NCBI RefSeq assembly: GCF_035573695.1
Contig: NZ_CP121694.1
Span: 1,154,501 to 1,218,500 of the forward strand
DNA from: Metallumcola ferriviriculae
GTDB taxonomy: Bacteria > Bacillota > JADQBR01
Length of the DNA: 64,000 nt
Direction: 5' to 3'
In this document: in pieces, positions 7,635 through 15,726 of the stretch
How positions within the stretch are numbered: the first letter of the stretch is position 1
Layout: the number at the start of each line of letters is the position of its first letter
Made by a program: the position numbers and the translations under genes
The notes under the pieces: model-generated
Database searches by the model: none
What the model saw: the letters and a program-made list of their open reading frames with translations, nothing else
What the model was told of the DNA's origin: nothing

Positions 7635-9585
7635 CAGGAATCTAATAATTGAACAAACGTTGCACGGTTATTCTCAAGGGCATCACTTGCTTGCATCTTC
7701 GAAGAGGTTGTCGGATGGTTCATTAAGAATCATGTCTACTTTAAGTGACTTATCTGGTCCGGAGGTATACAAGGGATTTTCTGAATATATAACTGGGTAT
7801 CCTCTCAAGGATGATAAGTGCTATGCTTTGGGAAAAACGTGGTACGCTTCCGAGATGAAACGCCCCGGTTGCGTATGGACACATAGTCTTTTGTTGAGTT
7901 TTGATGATTTAGAAAGATTCAATAATTATAGTAAACTATTGGAATTATTCATTAGACCAGAGAAAGATTTTGACTTTGACAAGGAAATTTATAGCCAATC
8001 AATAGAACTGCCTTCAGACTTTGAGAATGACCATTTTGAATTACATAAATCGCTTGCTAATATTTCGCTAGAAGTACTTAAGTACTTGTTATGGTCCATT
8101 CATAATAATTCACAACCTGTTATTTTACCAGTTGTCAATCCTGGCCAATATTTGAGAGAAGTTTTAATTCTGTGGCAAAATCAGAATTTAAACTTAAGGA
8201 GGAAATTTACTTTTTGTACCGGATCACTCGCAAATCGAAAGATCGGCAAAGAGACTTTTGATTTTCAAATAGTTCCACACGTTTTGACAAAAAGTATAGG
8301 ACGTTCAGAGCGCCAAATAAAGGTATTAGACAATTTAAATACAACACTATTAAACTACCCTAAATGGGTGATCAATATTTCAGAAGAATTATTAGTAATC
8401 GATGGTAGACTTAAATTTAAAGATTTCGTAAGGCATTTTGGAATAGACTCCGAGAGGAAAGAGCTTTTTGGCAAAATTGCCCGGTTGTATACTGAAGCTA
8501 ACATTGGAACATCGGGAATAAAAATAAATACGTATTTAGAAGTTGGAAAAAGCATGTTTGAATCCGATGATTACGATATACTTGTTAGTAAATTAATTTA
8601 TCGAGTTCTTAGCTTTTCACCAGACAATAGGTGGTTTATGTTCGATGAATTGCCGAAACTCATTCTTGAATTATCAACGACGTCAAACATTAAGAACTCT
8701 TGTAAACAATTACAAGTTAGAACTAGATTAGAGTCATTGTGGTCAAAAGATAAAAATATAATTAGACGTTTATTTCATAAGTTAATATCACAAAGAAAAC
8801 TAAACAAATTTGGGGAAAACTTGATAAAGGAATTTTCTTTACTAGTTGAACAAAAGGAATTACCGAAATTTACTAACATGGATTTAGGGGCTTGTAATGT
8901 ATTGGTAACTTTAAACCCTGAATTTGCATTATGCCCACAAATCTGGCAGCAATCTCGAAATTTTCAATGCGAACTAATTGATTGCATTGACGCAAGGAGT
9001 ATAAGTGAAGAATTAATTGCTGAGATTATTGAGCTTATTATAGAAAATAGCAGAGAAAGTATTTCGGAAAAAGTCTATAATACCTTTGGAAGCGTTTCAA
9101 CAAGAATTTTTTTAGATTGGTGCCTTAGTACAGGTAAGCAAAAAGATAACTGGATGCAGTTATGTAATAATAGTCCCGAAGAGTGTATCAATTGGTTATT
9201 AGCAGTCAAGTCATTGGATGATGTAAGCTTGTTTGTTTCAATTGCATCTAGGTTAGACCCATATTCCAAAGCTATAAGTCAATACGGTATAAAACCATGG
9301 CTTAGGATTTTTGATAAACTTGATTTTAAAAAAATCAATGAGGACTCACGATTCTTATTGGCCCAATTTTTCCTACCAATAATGCTAATGAGTAAAGATG
9401 ATGTAACAAAAGAATTTGCTGAATTTGTATTTTATCCAATTGATGCTAAACTGGCAAACCAACAGTTTGATTACGACCAGTGGCAAAAGTTAGATAAATT
9501 GTTACCTAGACTTTCGTGGTACAATAGTTGGGACAAATCAAAGAGACTGAGAAAAGCCATGAAGCGGAAGGGGTACCAGTTTTAA
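7621..9585 (+). CDS. GAP1-N1 domain protein (GTPase-associated protein)
   Basis: 654-residue protein with the hallmark N-terminal block of GAP1-N1: LHGYSQGHHLLASS at about residues 14-27, followed by SDLSGPEVYKGF and a CVWTHSLLL segment. The remaining 450 residues are mostly helical, without catalytic motifs or membrane segments, and match the expected middle and C-terminal scaffold regions. Proteins of this type are found almost always beside TRAFAC GTPase pairs and are thought to be partners or scaffolds of the GTPase switch; direct biochemistry is unknown to me. It is the last gene of the operon, ending just before a clear terminator at 9614-9650. Confidence 0.8.
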   Translation: MKKNNRNLIIEQTLHGYSQGHHLLASSKRLSDGSLRIMSTLSDLSGPEVYKGFSEYITGYPLKDDKCYALGKTWYASEMKRPGCVWTHSLLLSFDDLERFNNYSKLLELFIRPEKDFDFDKEIYSQSIELPSDFENDHFELHKSLANISLEVLKYLLWSIHNNSQPVILPVVNPGQYLREVLILWQNQNLNLRRKFTFCTGSLANRKIGKETFDFQIVPHVLTKSIGRSERQIKVLDNLNTTLLNYPKWVINISEELLVIDGRLKFKDFVRHFGIDSERKELFGKIARLYTEANIGTSGIKINTYLEVGKSMFESDDYDILVSKLIYRVLSFSPDNRWFMFDELPKLILELSTTSNIKNSCKQLQVRTRLESLWSKDKNIIRRLFHKLISQRKLNKFGENLIKEFSLLVEQKELPKFTNMDLGACNVLVTLNPEFALCPQIWQQSRNFQCELIDCIDARSISEELIAEIIELIIENSRESISEKVYNTFGSVSTRIFLDWCLSTGKQKDNWMQLCNNSPEECINWLLAVKSLDDVSLFVSIASRLDPYSKAISQYGIKPWLRIFDKLDFKKINEDSRFLLAQFFLPIMLMSKDDVTKEFAEFVFYPIDAKLANQQFDYDQWQKLDKLLPRLSWYNSWDKSKRLRKAMKRKGYQF

Positions 9586-9613
9586 ATTGGAATCATCTTA
9601 CTATAGCTAATAG

Positions 9614-9650
9614 AAAGACAAGCCGCGTTTGTGGCTTGTCTTTCGGTTTT
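9614..9650 (+). terminator. Rho-independent terminator after GTPase operon
   Basis: An 11-bp perfect stem, AAAGACAAGCC with GGCTTGTCTTT, around an 8-base loop, followed by CGGTTTTAC. It ends the 3341-9585 operon. Confidence 0.85.
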
Positions 9651-9654
9651 ACTT

Positions 9655-9946
9655 TACTAATCTAGTTTTTTTATCGCATTTCTCTTTTTACGTGAATCTG
9701 TATGCGTATAAACAATTGTGGATCCTGGATCTAGATGCCTAACAATTCTTGGATAGTAACCATATCCACACCTTTATCCAATAAATTAGCTGCAAAAGTG
9801 TGCCTAAGTTTTATGGAGCGTTACTATTTCGGAGTCCAAAGCAGCTTTTGCTACACAACGATCAAACCGCTCTCTAAACGCATAGTTGCCCATCCTCTCA
9901 CCTGTTGTATTTAAGAACATTGCTCGGTTTGTTAATGGAATGCGAA
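9655..9946 (-). pseudogene. XerC-like tyrosine recombinase, C-terminal fragment (frameshifted)
   Basis: The minus strand, read in shifting frames, gives IRIPLTNRAMFLNTTGERM, then NYAFRERFDRCVAKAALD, then KLRHTFAANLLDKGVDM, IQELLGH and STIVYTHTDS. These are the box II H-x-x-R, LGH and Tyr motifs of a XerC/D-type recombinase. At least two single-base shifts break it (near CATAAAACTTAGG and near TTAGGCATCTAG). It abuts the IS21 end at about 9947. The missing upstream part matches the fragment at 20810-20986, suggesting one gene split by the nested insertions. Confidence 0.8.
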
Positions 9947-10140
9947 TGTCAATGAATTTGTTTACCACGCGCTACTGAATTTGTTTACCAGTTGCGCTAA
10001 TGAATAAATTTACCACTTTGGTAGTTTTGATACTGAAAAAGTTTACCACTTAAGTGCTTAATATAGGGAAACACCTATACCACCGGCGCTTCCCTGAATT
10101 TCTTTGCTTAGAATGGTTCCTCTAGTTCTATCTTTGGACT

Positions 10141-10896
10141 TTATTCACTGTGCTCCATCTCCTTTGAATGGTTTCTGGACTCACTTCGAAATGATGGACC
10201 ATTCATATTCAGTACATGTGATCGAAATGTTAGCCTGTCAATTAGTGCAGCAACCATAGTCTCATTCTCAAAAAGGCTTGTCCAATCAGAGAACTTTAAG
10301 TTTGTAGATATAACAACACTCCTTTTTTCTGCTCTATCAGCTATTATTTTGAAAAGTAGTTCTGATTGATGCCTATTAAAAGTGATGTATGATGCCTCAT
10401 CGATAATTAGTAAATCAACCTTTGCTAGTTGCCGTTCAAGCTTTAGAATTCTTTTGTATTCCATGGCTTCTATAAGCTCATTAGAAAGGTTGGCTGCCGT
10501 ATAAAACTTAACTTTCATGCCTTGCATACATGCTTTAATACCAAGGGCTATTGAGCAGTGCGTTTTGCCCCGGCCTGTGTTACCTATCATAACTACATTT
10601 TGCCGTTTGCTTACGAAATCACAGCTGGCTAATTCATGAAAAGTTGCCTCTGACACGTGTTCATATCGACTAAGATCCATTTCGTCAAATGTTTTTATGT
10701 AAGGGAATTTAGCTGCATTAATTCTACGCTTTTGGCTACTTTCCATCCTTGAGGCAGTCTCAAGCTTCAGGAGTTCTATTAGGAACTGCTCATAGCTTTT
10801 ATCATTATCTAATTGGCGTATAACATCTTCGTATCTATTGAAGGAAGGTGTTTTTAGCTGCTTTGAATATAAGGCAATTGTTTCTGCATTTAGCAT
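10141..10896 (-). CDS. istB: IS21 helper ATPase IstB
   Basis: 251-residue AAA+ ATPase that helps the IstA transposase select and engage target DNA. It has Walker A GNTGRGKTH (about 104-112), Walker B LLIIDEASY, and the family segment LFKIIADRAEKRSVVISTNL. An N-terminal helical domain precedes the ATPase core. The start codon overlaps the istA stop by one base, the normal IS21 arrangement. The frame is complete. With istA interrupted by an IS3 element, the element probably cannot move by itself, although IstB could still be made from a promoter inside the disrupted istA. Confidence 0.92.
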   Translation of the reverse strand: MLNAETIALYSKQLKTPSFNRYEDVIRQLDNDKSYEQFLIELLKLETASRMESSQKRRINAAKFPYIKTFDEMDLSRYEHVSEATFHELASCDFVSKRQNVVMIGNTGRGKTHCSIALGIKACMQGMKVKFYTAANLSNELIEAMEYKRILKLERQLAKVDLLIIDEASYITFNRHQSELLFKIIADRAEKRSVVISTNLKFSDWTSLFENETMVAALIDRLTFRSHVLNMNGPSFRSESRNHSKEMEHSE

Positions 10897-12267
10897 TATT
10901 GCACCACCATCCCGTATTTCTTATCATATGCTGTAAGGTCAACTGCTTCTACGGGCACTTCATTAGGAGAGAGATAAATAACTGTTGATTCTGTTGGCTC
11001 ATTTAAGTGTGTTCTTACCATATCAACTGTAGGAACTACATGGCCGGGAATTAGATCTTTCAACTTAAGAATTCTCTCTTCACCATAATCGACGCATAGT
11101 CGTAACAGTTTAACCATTTCTTTATTACCACCTGGTAGCTGTCTGCCCCAGTCTAAGAGAGCTTTGGCAACATTATCTTTTACTGGTTTTGCATTAAATA
11201 CAGAACGTGGTTTTCGCTCCAGCAAATCAATGTAATGCTCTAACTTGTACTCGGTCCTACCATGGAAGTAACAGCGAGTATAATTTGCTATTTCAACATT
11301 TTGATACAGAATGCGGATGTAATTTCCATAACCTTTTACAGTAACGTCTTTTCTTAAATGTTTGGTGGGTACTGAATAATTATTCTTTTCAAAACGAACA
11401 GTAGAATAGTCATCAACACTAGCAACTACTGTTTTACTTGTATCAAATCTAAATCTAGGAATTGCATTTAAGAAACGTAATTCTTCTTGGTACATAACAT
11501 TTACTGAATTATTTCTGTTTTGCACTTTGTGAGTCTCACGGTATTTTAGGCAATCATTCCAGAGCTTTTGGTTTAGTTCATCTATACTGGATACTCTTGG
11601 AATTGGAACAATAAAATTTCTTCTTGAGTATCCCACAAGATTCTCGACTAGTGATTTTTCATTGCCTTTCCCTGGATTACAGAAATCCAGACTAAAAGCA
11701 TAGTGAGCACTAAATGAAAGATACTTATTTTGGGGCTTGGCATAAAGGCCAAACCCTTCTTTGACGGCTACCTTGGCGTTATCAAAAATGAGGCGTTTAG
11801 AAATGCCACCAAAGAAATCAAACATAAGTTGTTGGGCTTCTAGAAAAGCTTCTTGGTTGGGTGATTTAAATGCCATAACGAATATATCGCAGCTATAGCA
11901 GAGTCTGCCACAGAATATATACAGCTTAGTCTTTTCGCCATTAATATAACTAGTAGCTTCACCCCAATCGATTTGAATTGCTTCGCCTGGTTCATACGAT
12001 AGAGGCATAATAGCCCCAGGCGGAACAGTTTGTTCTGCTTTTAATTCCTTTACAGCTTTGCGAATGGTAGATTCTCCACCAGTAAAACTTTTTTCTTCTA
12101 CCAGTCGATTATATATACGCTTTGCAGTATGTTTTTGCTTTTTAATGTTCTCTTCCTTGTCTGCTTTAAAGCAGTCAAGGATAAACTGTTTTACGCCCTT
12201 TGTAACTGTGTCTGGTGATCTTTCATAAGGTTTACGTACATCAGGATGTGCGTCACCTTCACAGTAC
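10896..12267 (-). pseudogene. istA: IS21 transposase IstA, 3' part
   Basis: Main part of the IS21 transposase, open in this frame up to the IS3 insertion point. It carries the rve/DDE catalytic core: IQIDWGEA (Asp1), RLIFDNAKVAV (Asp2) and GKGNEKSLVEN (Glu). The segment from 12009 to 12267 is also coding (GDAHPDVRKPYERSP...). The N-terminal helix-turn-helix is on the other side of the IS3 element (13696-13814). Removing the IS3 and one copy of GTAC gives a continuous reading frame of 496 codons, a normal length for IstA. The gene is therefore freshly interrupted rather than decayed. Confidence 0.9.
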
Positions 12268-12334
12268 TAACCCTAACCCACTTTGATGGACACAGCAAAT
12301 GGCTGGTATAATAAAGCCATTGGAGGTATCCGTC

Positions 12335-12619
12335 ATGAATCAATATGACAAAAACTTTAAAGAAGAAGCCGTGAAGCTGGTTCTGGATTTGGATCGTCCA
12401 GTAAGGAAAGTAGCTCAAGAACTGGGTATTCATGAAAATACCCTCTATAAGTGGATACGCCAGTACAAAGAGCACAAAGGCGACGCTTTCCCTGGCAGCG
12501 GCAACCAAAGGACAGAAGACGAAGAAATCAAACGTCTAAAGAAAATAATCGATGATCTGCAAGAGGAAAACGCTATTCTAAAAAAGGCCACGGCCATCTT
12601 CGCAAAGCGCCAGAAATAA
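12335..12619 (+). CDS. IS3-family OrfA
   Basis: 94-residue DNA-binding subunit. It has the helix-turn-helix of HTH_Tnp_1 ([12 protein letters not shown]...[18 protein letters not shown]) followed by a leucine-zipper-like coiled coil ([23 protein letters not shown]). I chose ATG 12335, preceded by GGAGG and standard for this family, over the ATG at 12299. A slippery AAAAAAG at 12580-12586 precedes the end of the frame. Confidence 0.9.
   Translation: MNQYDKNFKEEAVKLVLDLDRPVRKVAQELGIHENTLYKWIRQYKEHKGDAFPGSGNQRTEDEEIKRLKKIIDDLQEENAILKKATAIFAKRQK
12580..12586 (+). promoter_or_regulatory. A6G slippery site for -1 frameshift in IS3 orfAB
   Basis: AAAAAAG within orfA. The -1 frame after it reads [16 protein letters not shown] and leads without a stop into orfB. 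This is the classic IS3-family arrangement. Confidence 0.75.
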
Positions 12620-12657
12620 TATATGAGTTCATTTATCAGCACCGCTTCAAGTTTCGG

Positions 12658-13485
12658 GTGCAGAAGATGTGCCGAGTACTAGAGGTTTCTAGAAGCGGTT
12701 ATTATGCTTGGCTCAAACGACCAGAAAGTGACCGAAAACGTCGGGATAAATATTTGCTAAAAAAGATCCGTGAAATACACAAAGACTCTCGAGGTACTTA
12801 CGGCAGCCCCAGGATAACCAGGGTACTTCAAAAACAGGGCGTTAGATGTAGCCCAAAGCGTGTTGCCCGCCTCATGCGGGAAAATGGAATTGTCGCTAAA
12901 ACCAAAAGGAGATTCAAGGCTACGACTAATTCCAAACACAATTATCCTGTTGCCGGAAACTTACTCAACCAAGACTTCAATGTGGATAGGCCGAACAACG
13001 TCTGGGTTGCTGATATTACCTATATCCCTACAAACGAAGGATGGCTTTATCTTGCAACCATACAAGACCTGTTTAACCGTAAGATTGTTGGTTGGGCTAT
13101 GGATAAGACTATGACTCGAAAGCTAGTACTGGGTGCGCTAAGACAAGCACATCGTCGATATCGCCCTCAAGCAGGGTTAATCCATCATTCAGACAGGGGT
13201 AGTCAGTATGCCAGTTACGAATACCAACAAGCCCTTAAAGATTATCATATGGTACCTAGCATGAGCCGTAAGGGTAACTGCTATGATAATGCATGCATGG
13301 AATCATTCTTTGGTACACTCAAACAGGAATTAATCTATGGCATCCGCTTCAGAACAAGGGCTGAAGCTCGCCAAGCAATATTTGAATACATCGAAGTTTT
13401 TTACAACCGTAGCCGGCTACATTCCGCCCTTGGGTATATGTCACCAGTTGAATATGAGCAGTTGTTTTCACAAACTGCCGCGTAA
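12658..13485 (+). CDS. IS3-family OrfB transposase
   Basis: Catalytic subunit with HTH_21 ([10 protein letters not shown]) and the rve core: WVADITYIP (Asp1), [11 protein letters not shown] (Asp2), [17 protein letters not shown] (Glu), plus the C-terminal [16 protein letters not shown] block. The frame is open upstream of the first ATG through [17 protein letters not shown] back to the A6G slippery site in orfA. The working product is probably an OrfAB fusion made by -1 frameshifting. The frame is intact, so this copy may be active. Confidence 0.92.
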   Translation: MQKMCRVLEVSRSGYYAWLKRPESDRKRRDKYLLKKIREIHKDSRGTYGSPRITRVLQKQGVRCSPKRVARLMRENGIVAKTKRRFKATTNSKHNYPVAGNLLNQDFNVDRPNNVWVADITYIPTNEGWLYLATIQDLFNRKIVGWAMDKTMTRKLVLGALRQAHRRYRPQAGLIHHSDRGSQYASYEYQQALKDYHMVPSMSRKGNCYDNACMESFFGTLKQELIYGIRFRTRAEARQAIFEYIEVFYNRSRLHSALGYMSPVEYEQLFSQTAA

Positions 13486-13695
13486 TCCTGAGCATGTTTT
13501 TGGACGCTTGCGCAGCCCTTTACATGGAGAAGGGCCTGTGTTAGCCTCTCCGGCAAGAGGGCAGCATTATTGGCCTGCCTCCGTCCTCTCAGAAACATAG
13601 GCCCAGAGGCTCCATGTCAAGGGCGGCCAAAAACTCTGTGAACGGGAGAATATCCGCCATTTTCGGTGTCTATTTTAGCGGGAGAAGGTCAGTAC

Positions 13696-13814
13696 TTTTT
13701 GACTGTGGGTCTTGATATTCCTAATCTTTGGGCTATATGCCGTTGGGATTCACCATTAAGAAAACTTTGTCGTATTTCTTTATACATATCCACTTCAACC
13801 TTCACACCTTTCAT
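13696..13814 (-). pseudogene. istA: IS21 transposase IstA, 5' part with HTH
   Basis: Starts at ATG (13814-13812) after a GGAGGGG site. The N-terminus reads MKGVKVEVDMYKEIRQSF, then RHIAQRLGISRPTVKK, a clear helix-turn-helix. It continues as YCEGDAHPDV in the 10896-12267 part once the IS3 element is removed. Confidence 0.88.
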
Positions 13815-13913
13815 CCCCTCCTGTAAAATATTTAATGCTATTTTACAGGAATTTTAATGTTAGGTGGTAAACTAATTCAATAGCAAAATGGGGTAAAGTG
13901 GTATACTTTTACA

Positions 13914-14089
13914 ATATCATTTACAAATGGAAGGCGGGTCTGGAGTAGTTCCCATAATACTGTTCGCAGCCAACCTAAATGTCGGATGCCTAGCCAGCGG
14001 CACTGACGTGGCAGCGTAAGTACGGTCACCCACACTGCCACTGGCATTACCGGTTTGCCACTTTTGTTGTCAGTAATATCAGAGTTCAT
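13914..14089 (-). CDS. Possible small transposon ORF, 3' end cut by IS21
   Basis: ATG at 14089 overlaps the ATPase stop by 11 bases. The frame reads MNSDITDNKSGKPV and remains open into the IS21 end near 13913, giving about 58 residues of transposon origin. The codon pattern is not decisive: another frame of the same DNA also gives a plausible peptide (GDRTYAATSVPLARHP). I do not recognise either. It might be the start of a third transposition gene truncated by the IS21 insertion. Confidence 0.3.
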
Positions 14090-14870
14090 TTATCACTCGA
14101 TTAACATGAGCCTCGCCCACAATTTTTTCACCCTGAATATAGGCATCTAAAAGGGCCTGACTAGCCAGGGTATTGATTTTACGGGGAACCCCTTGGGTAT
14201 AGTTGTAGATGGCCTGGATAGCTTCCCCGGAGAAGATATCACTTGGCGTTTCAGATATCTTTTCTTGATGCCTGATAAACTCCTCCGTCTCCTTTTCACT
14301 TAAAGCTCCCATCTGGAATCTAACCTGTATCCGCTGATCAATAGCCTCTAAATGCCGCACTTTGAGCTGGTTTCTTAGTGTTGTCTGGCCTATCAAAACC
14401 AGTGCCAATGGAGACATAGAATCTTCTTTAAAGTTTAGTAGAAATCGAATTTCTTCAAGCATGGTTTCTGAAAAACGATGCGCTTCATCTAGGACAATTA
14501 CTGGAACTTTCTTGTCCTGTTCATACATATCAAGCATCAAAGTCCGGTACTGACGCTTCATTTCTGTAGGCCTCGTGGAACAAGGTACCCCGAAACGCTC
14601 TAAAATTTCTCTGTAAAATAGCTTTGGTGTCAGCGACGAGTCACAGATGTATTCATAGCGGTAATGCATGGTGTCAAGCTTATGCAAAAGGGAACGGACA
14701 ATGGTGGTTTTCCCCATACCCGGCTCTCCAGTTAAAAGAAACACCAGCCGGTTCTTCACTGTATACTCCAGGCGGGCTTTTGCTTCCTTGTGGCTTAGAG
14801 AAACGAAGCATTGGTTAGTATCAATTTCCCGGGTGAAAGGGACTGTCTTCATACCAAAAAAGTCTAACAT
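14079..14870 (-). CDS. ExeA/TniB-like AAA ATPase of the transposon
   Basis: 263-residue ATPase: Walker A GEPGMGKTT (about 47-55), Walker B VPVIVLDEAHRF, sensor-type IGQTTLRNQL, and a C-terminal lid region (YNYTQGVPRKINTLASQALL) typical of the ExeA/TniB group. In transposons of this type the ATPase binds DNA and directs the DDE transposase to targets. Its start (ATG 14870) overlaps the transposase stop (WGETPC-stop), indicating translational coupling. The frame is complete. Confidence 0.85.
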   Translation of the reverse strand: MLDFFGMKTVPFTREIDTNQCFVSLSHKEAKARLEYTVKNRLVFLLTGEPGMGKTTIVRSLLHKLDTMHYRYEYICDSSLTPKLFYREILERFGVPCSTRPTEMKRQYRTLMLDMYEQDKKVPVIVLDEAHRFSETMLEEIRFLLNFKEDSMSPLALVLIGQTTLRNQLKVRHLEAIDQRIQVRFQMGALSEKETEEFIRHQEKISETPSDIFSGEAIQAIYNYTQGVPRKINTLASQALLDAYIQGEKIVGEAHVNRVINEL

Positions 14871-15558
14871 GGTGTCTCACCCCAGGTCTTATCTTCAAGC
14901 TTTACGAAGCTGGTGGTGCCAAGCTCTTTTCGCTGTTTTTCTTCCTGCTCTTTTTTGAGGTTTTCTAAATAACTAGAGATAAAACCCGGCGATTGCTCCT
15001 CTAATTCATCGGGCATCTTTGGGTGACGCTTGTTGTTAATTACAGCTGCCTTAGCATCGTCATAGCGCGTGCCGTCTTTGTAGACACGGATCAGGGATAA
15101 ATCAAAAGGGTTATAGCGTATCTGAATTCTTTTGCCGCGTAGGAACGAATCTACCTCATAAAGGTTACCTTCTACCTCAATCACCGAGGTTTTACGTACT
15201 GTCCGTTCTCCCTCCCAGAGAAAGATTTCTTAAGTTCGTTCGGTGTCAGATGACGGATATGGGAGGTATTTTCTTCATACCTTTGTTTTGGTGTCTGTTT
15301 GGTGCTGCGGTGGACTCGGTTATCGTAAGTTTCAAGCCAGGAGCGAAGATAGGTATTAAGCTGTTTTAAATCGAAAAGCTTTCCGTGATTAATCAACAGA
15401 TTGGCCTCGTTGGTGAAGCTTGAATCAACGTATCTGAAGAATTTTTCTACCTTGCCTTTTGACTCTGGACTGTAGGGCCTTGCGTGCAAAAGTTTTGTGC
15501 CCATATGGGCACAGATTACCTGGAACTGCTTAGCACTGTAAACCGAACCATTATCGAC
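14864..15558 (-). pseudogene. Transposon DDE transposase, C-terminal part (frameshifted)
   Basis: Continues the transposase beyond the RIT insertion: DNGSVYSAKQFQ (catalytic Asp2), PYSPESKGKVEKFFRYVD (catalytic Glu), then RVHRSTKQTPKQRYEE. Near 15225-15235 the original frame (ELKKSFSGRENG, stopping at 15181) is out of register with the family-like reading EIFLWEGERTVRKTS, which continues as VIEVEGNLYEVDSFLRGKR down to the stop at 14864. So a one-base indel, or a recoding event, separates the catalytic domain from the C-terminal beta-barrel-like domain. The ORF 15184-14864 is the end of this protein, not a separate gene. Confidence 0.8.
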
Positions 15559-15585
15559 ACTATTCCGAATTCGGAATAGTGTCGA
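15554..15585. repeat. 32-bp perfect palindrome at left RIT junction
   Basis: TCGACACTATTCCGAA followed immediately by its reverse complement. It lies just outside the 89-bp left repeat and has no counterpart at the right end. Its half-site ACTATTCCGAA resembles ACTATACCGAA and ACTATGCCGAA inside both long repeats, so it may be a recombinase-binding or crossover site. Confidence 0.9.
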
Positions 15586-15670
15586 CTATACCGAAGAAAA
15601 AACTATGCCGAAAAAACCCGGGAATACGCTCCATATCTGCGTTTCCAGCTGAAACTTCGGCATAGTTTGG
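15582..15670 (+). repeat. RIT left inverted repeat (89 bp)
   Basis: Nearly identical to the reverse complement of 18942-19030; one C/T difference is seen near the inner end. It contains CTATACCGAAG, ACTATGCCGAA and an inverted TTCGGCATAGT, repeats of one short motif. Confidence 0.95.
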
Positions 15671-15726
15671 TACTGCTATTTTGTGTTAACATCATCCTGT
15701 AATCAAACTTTTCAGGAGGTGTAGTA

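Larger units (their letters stand above)
12268..13691 (+). mobile_element. IS3-family insertion sequence
   Basis: About 1424 bp with imperfect inverted ends: left TAACCCTAACCCACTTTGAT, and right end reverse-complemented TGACCTTCTCCCGCTAAAAT, extending to GGACAC/AGACAC. The element is flanked by GTAC at 12264-12267 and 13692-13695, a 4-bp target duplication. It encodes overlapping orfA and orfB read in the +1/-1 arrangement of the family. Confidence 0.9.
9947..13919 (-). mobile_element. IS21-family element, interrupted by an IS3 element
   Basis: It contains istB and istA in the order normal for IS21, read on the minus strand. The ends carry the multiple short repeats typical of the family: left TGAATTTGTTTACCAC, TGAATTTGTTTACCAG, TGAATAAATTTACCAC and TGAAAAAGTTTACCAC (9953-10055); right, reverse-complemented, TGTAAAAGTATACCAC and TGAATTAGTTTACCAC (13863-13913). 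The exact outer bases are uncertain by a few nucleotides and no target duplication is visible, perhaps because of an adjacent deletion. Confidence 0.85.

Noticed and set aside
14864-15184. Separate 106-residue gene starting at GTG 15184
   Set aside because: Its sequence continues the transposase C-terminal domain in another frame; it is the end of that gene after a frameshift.
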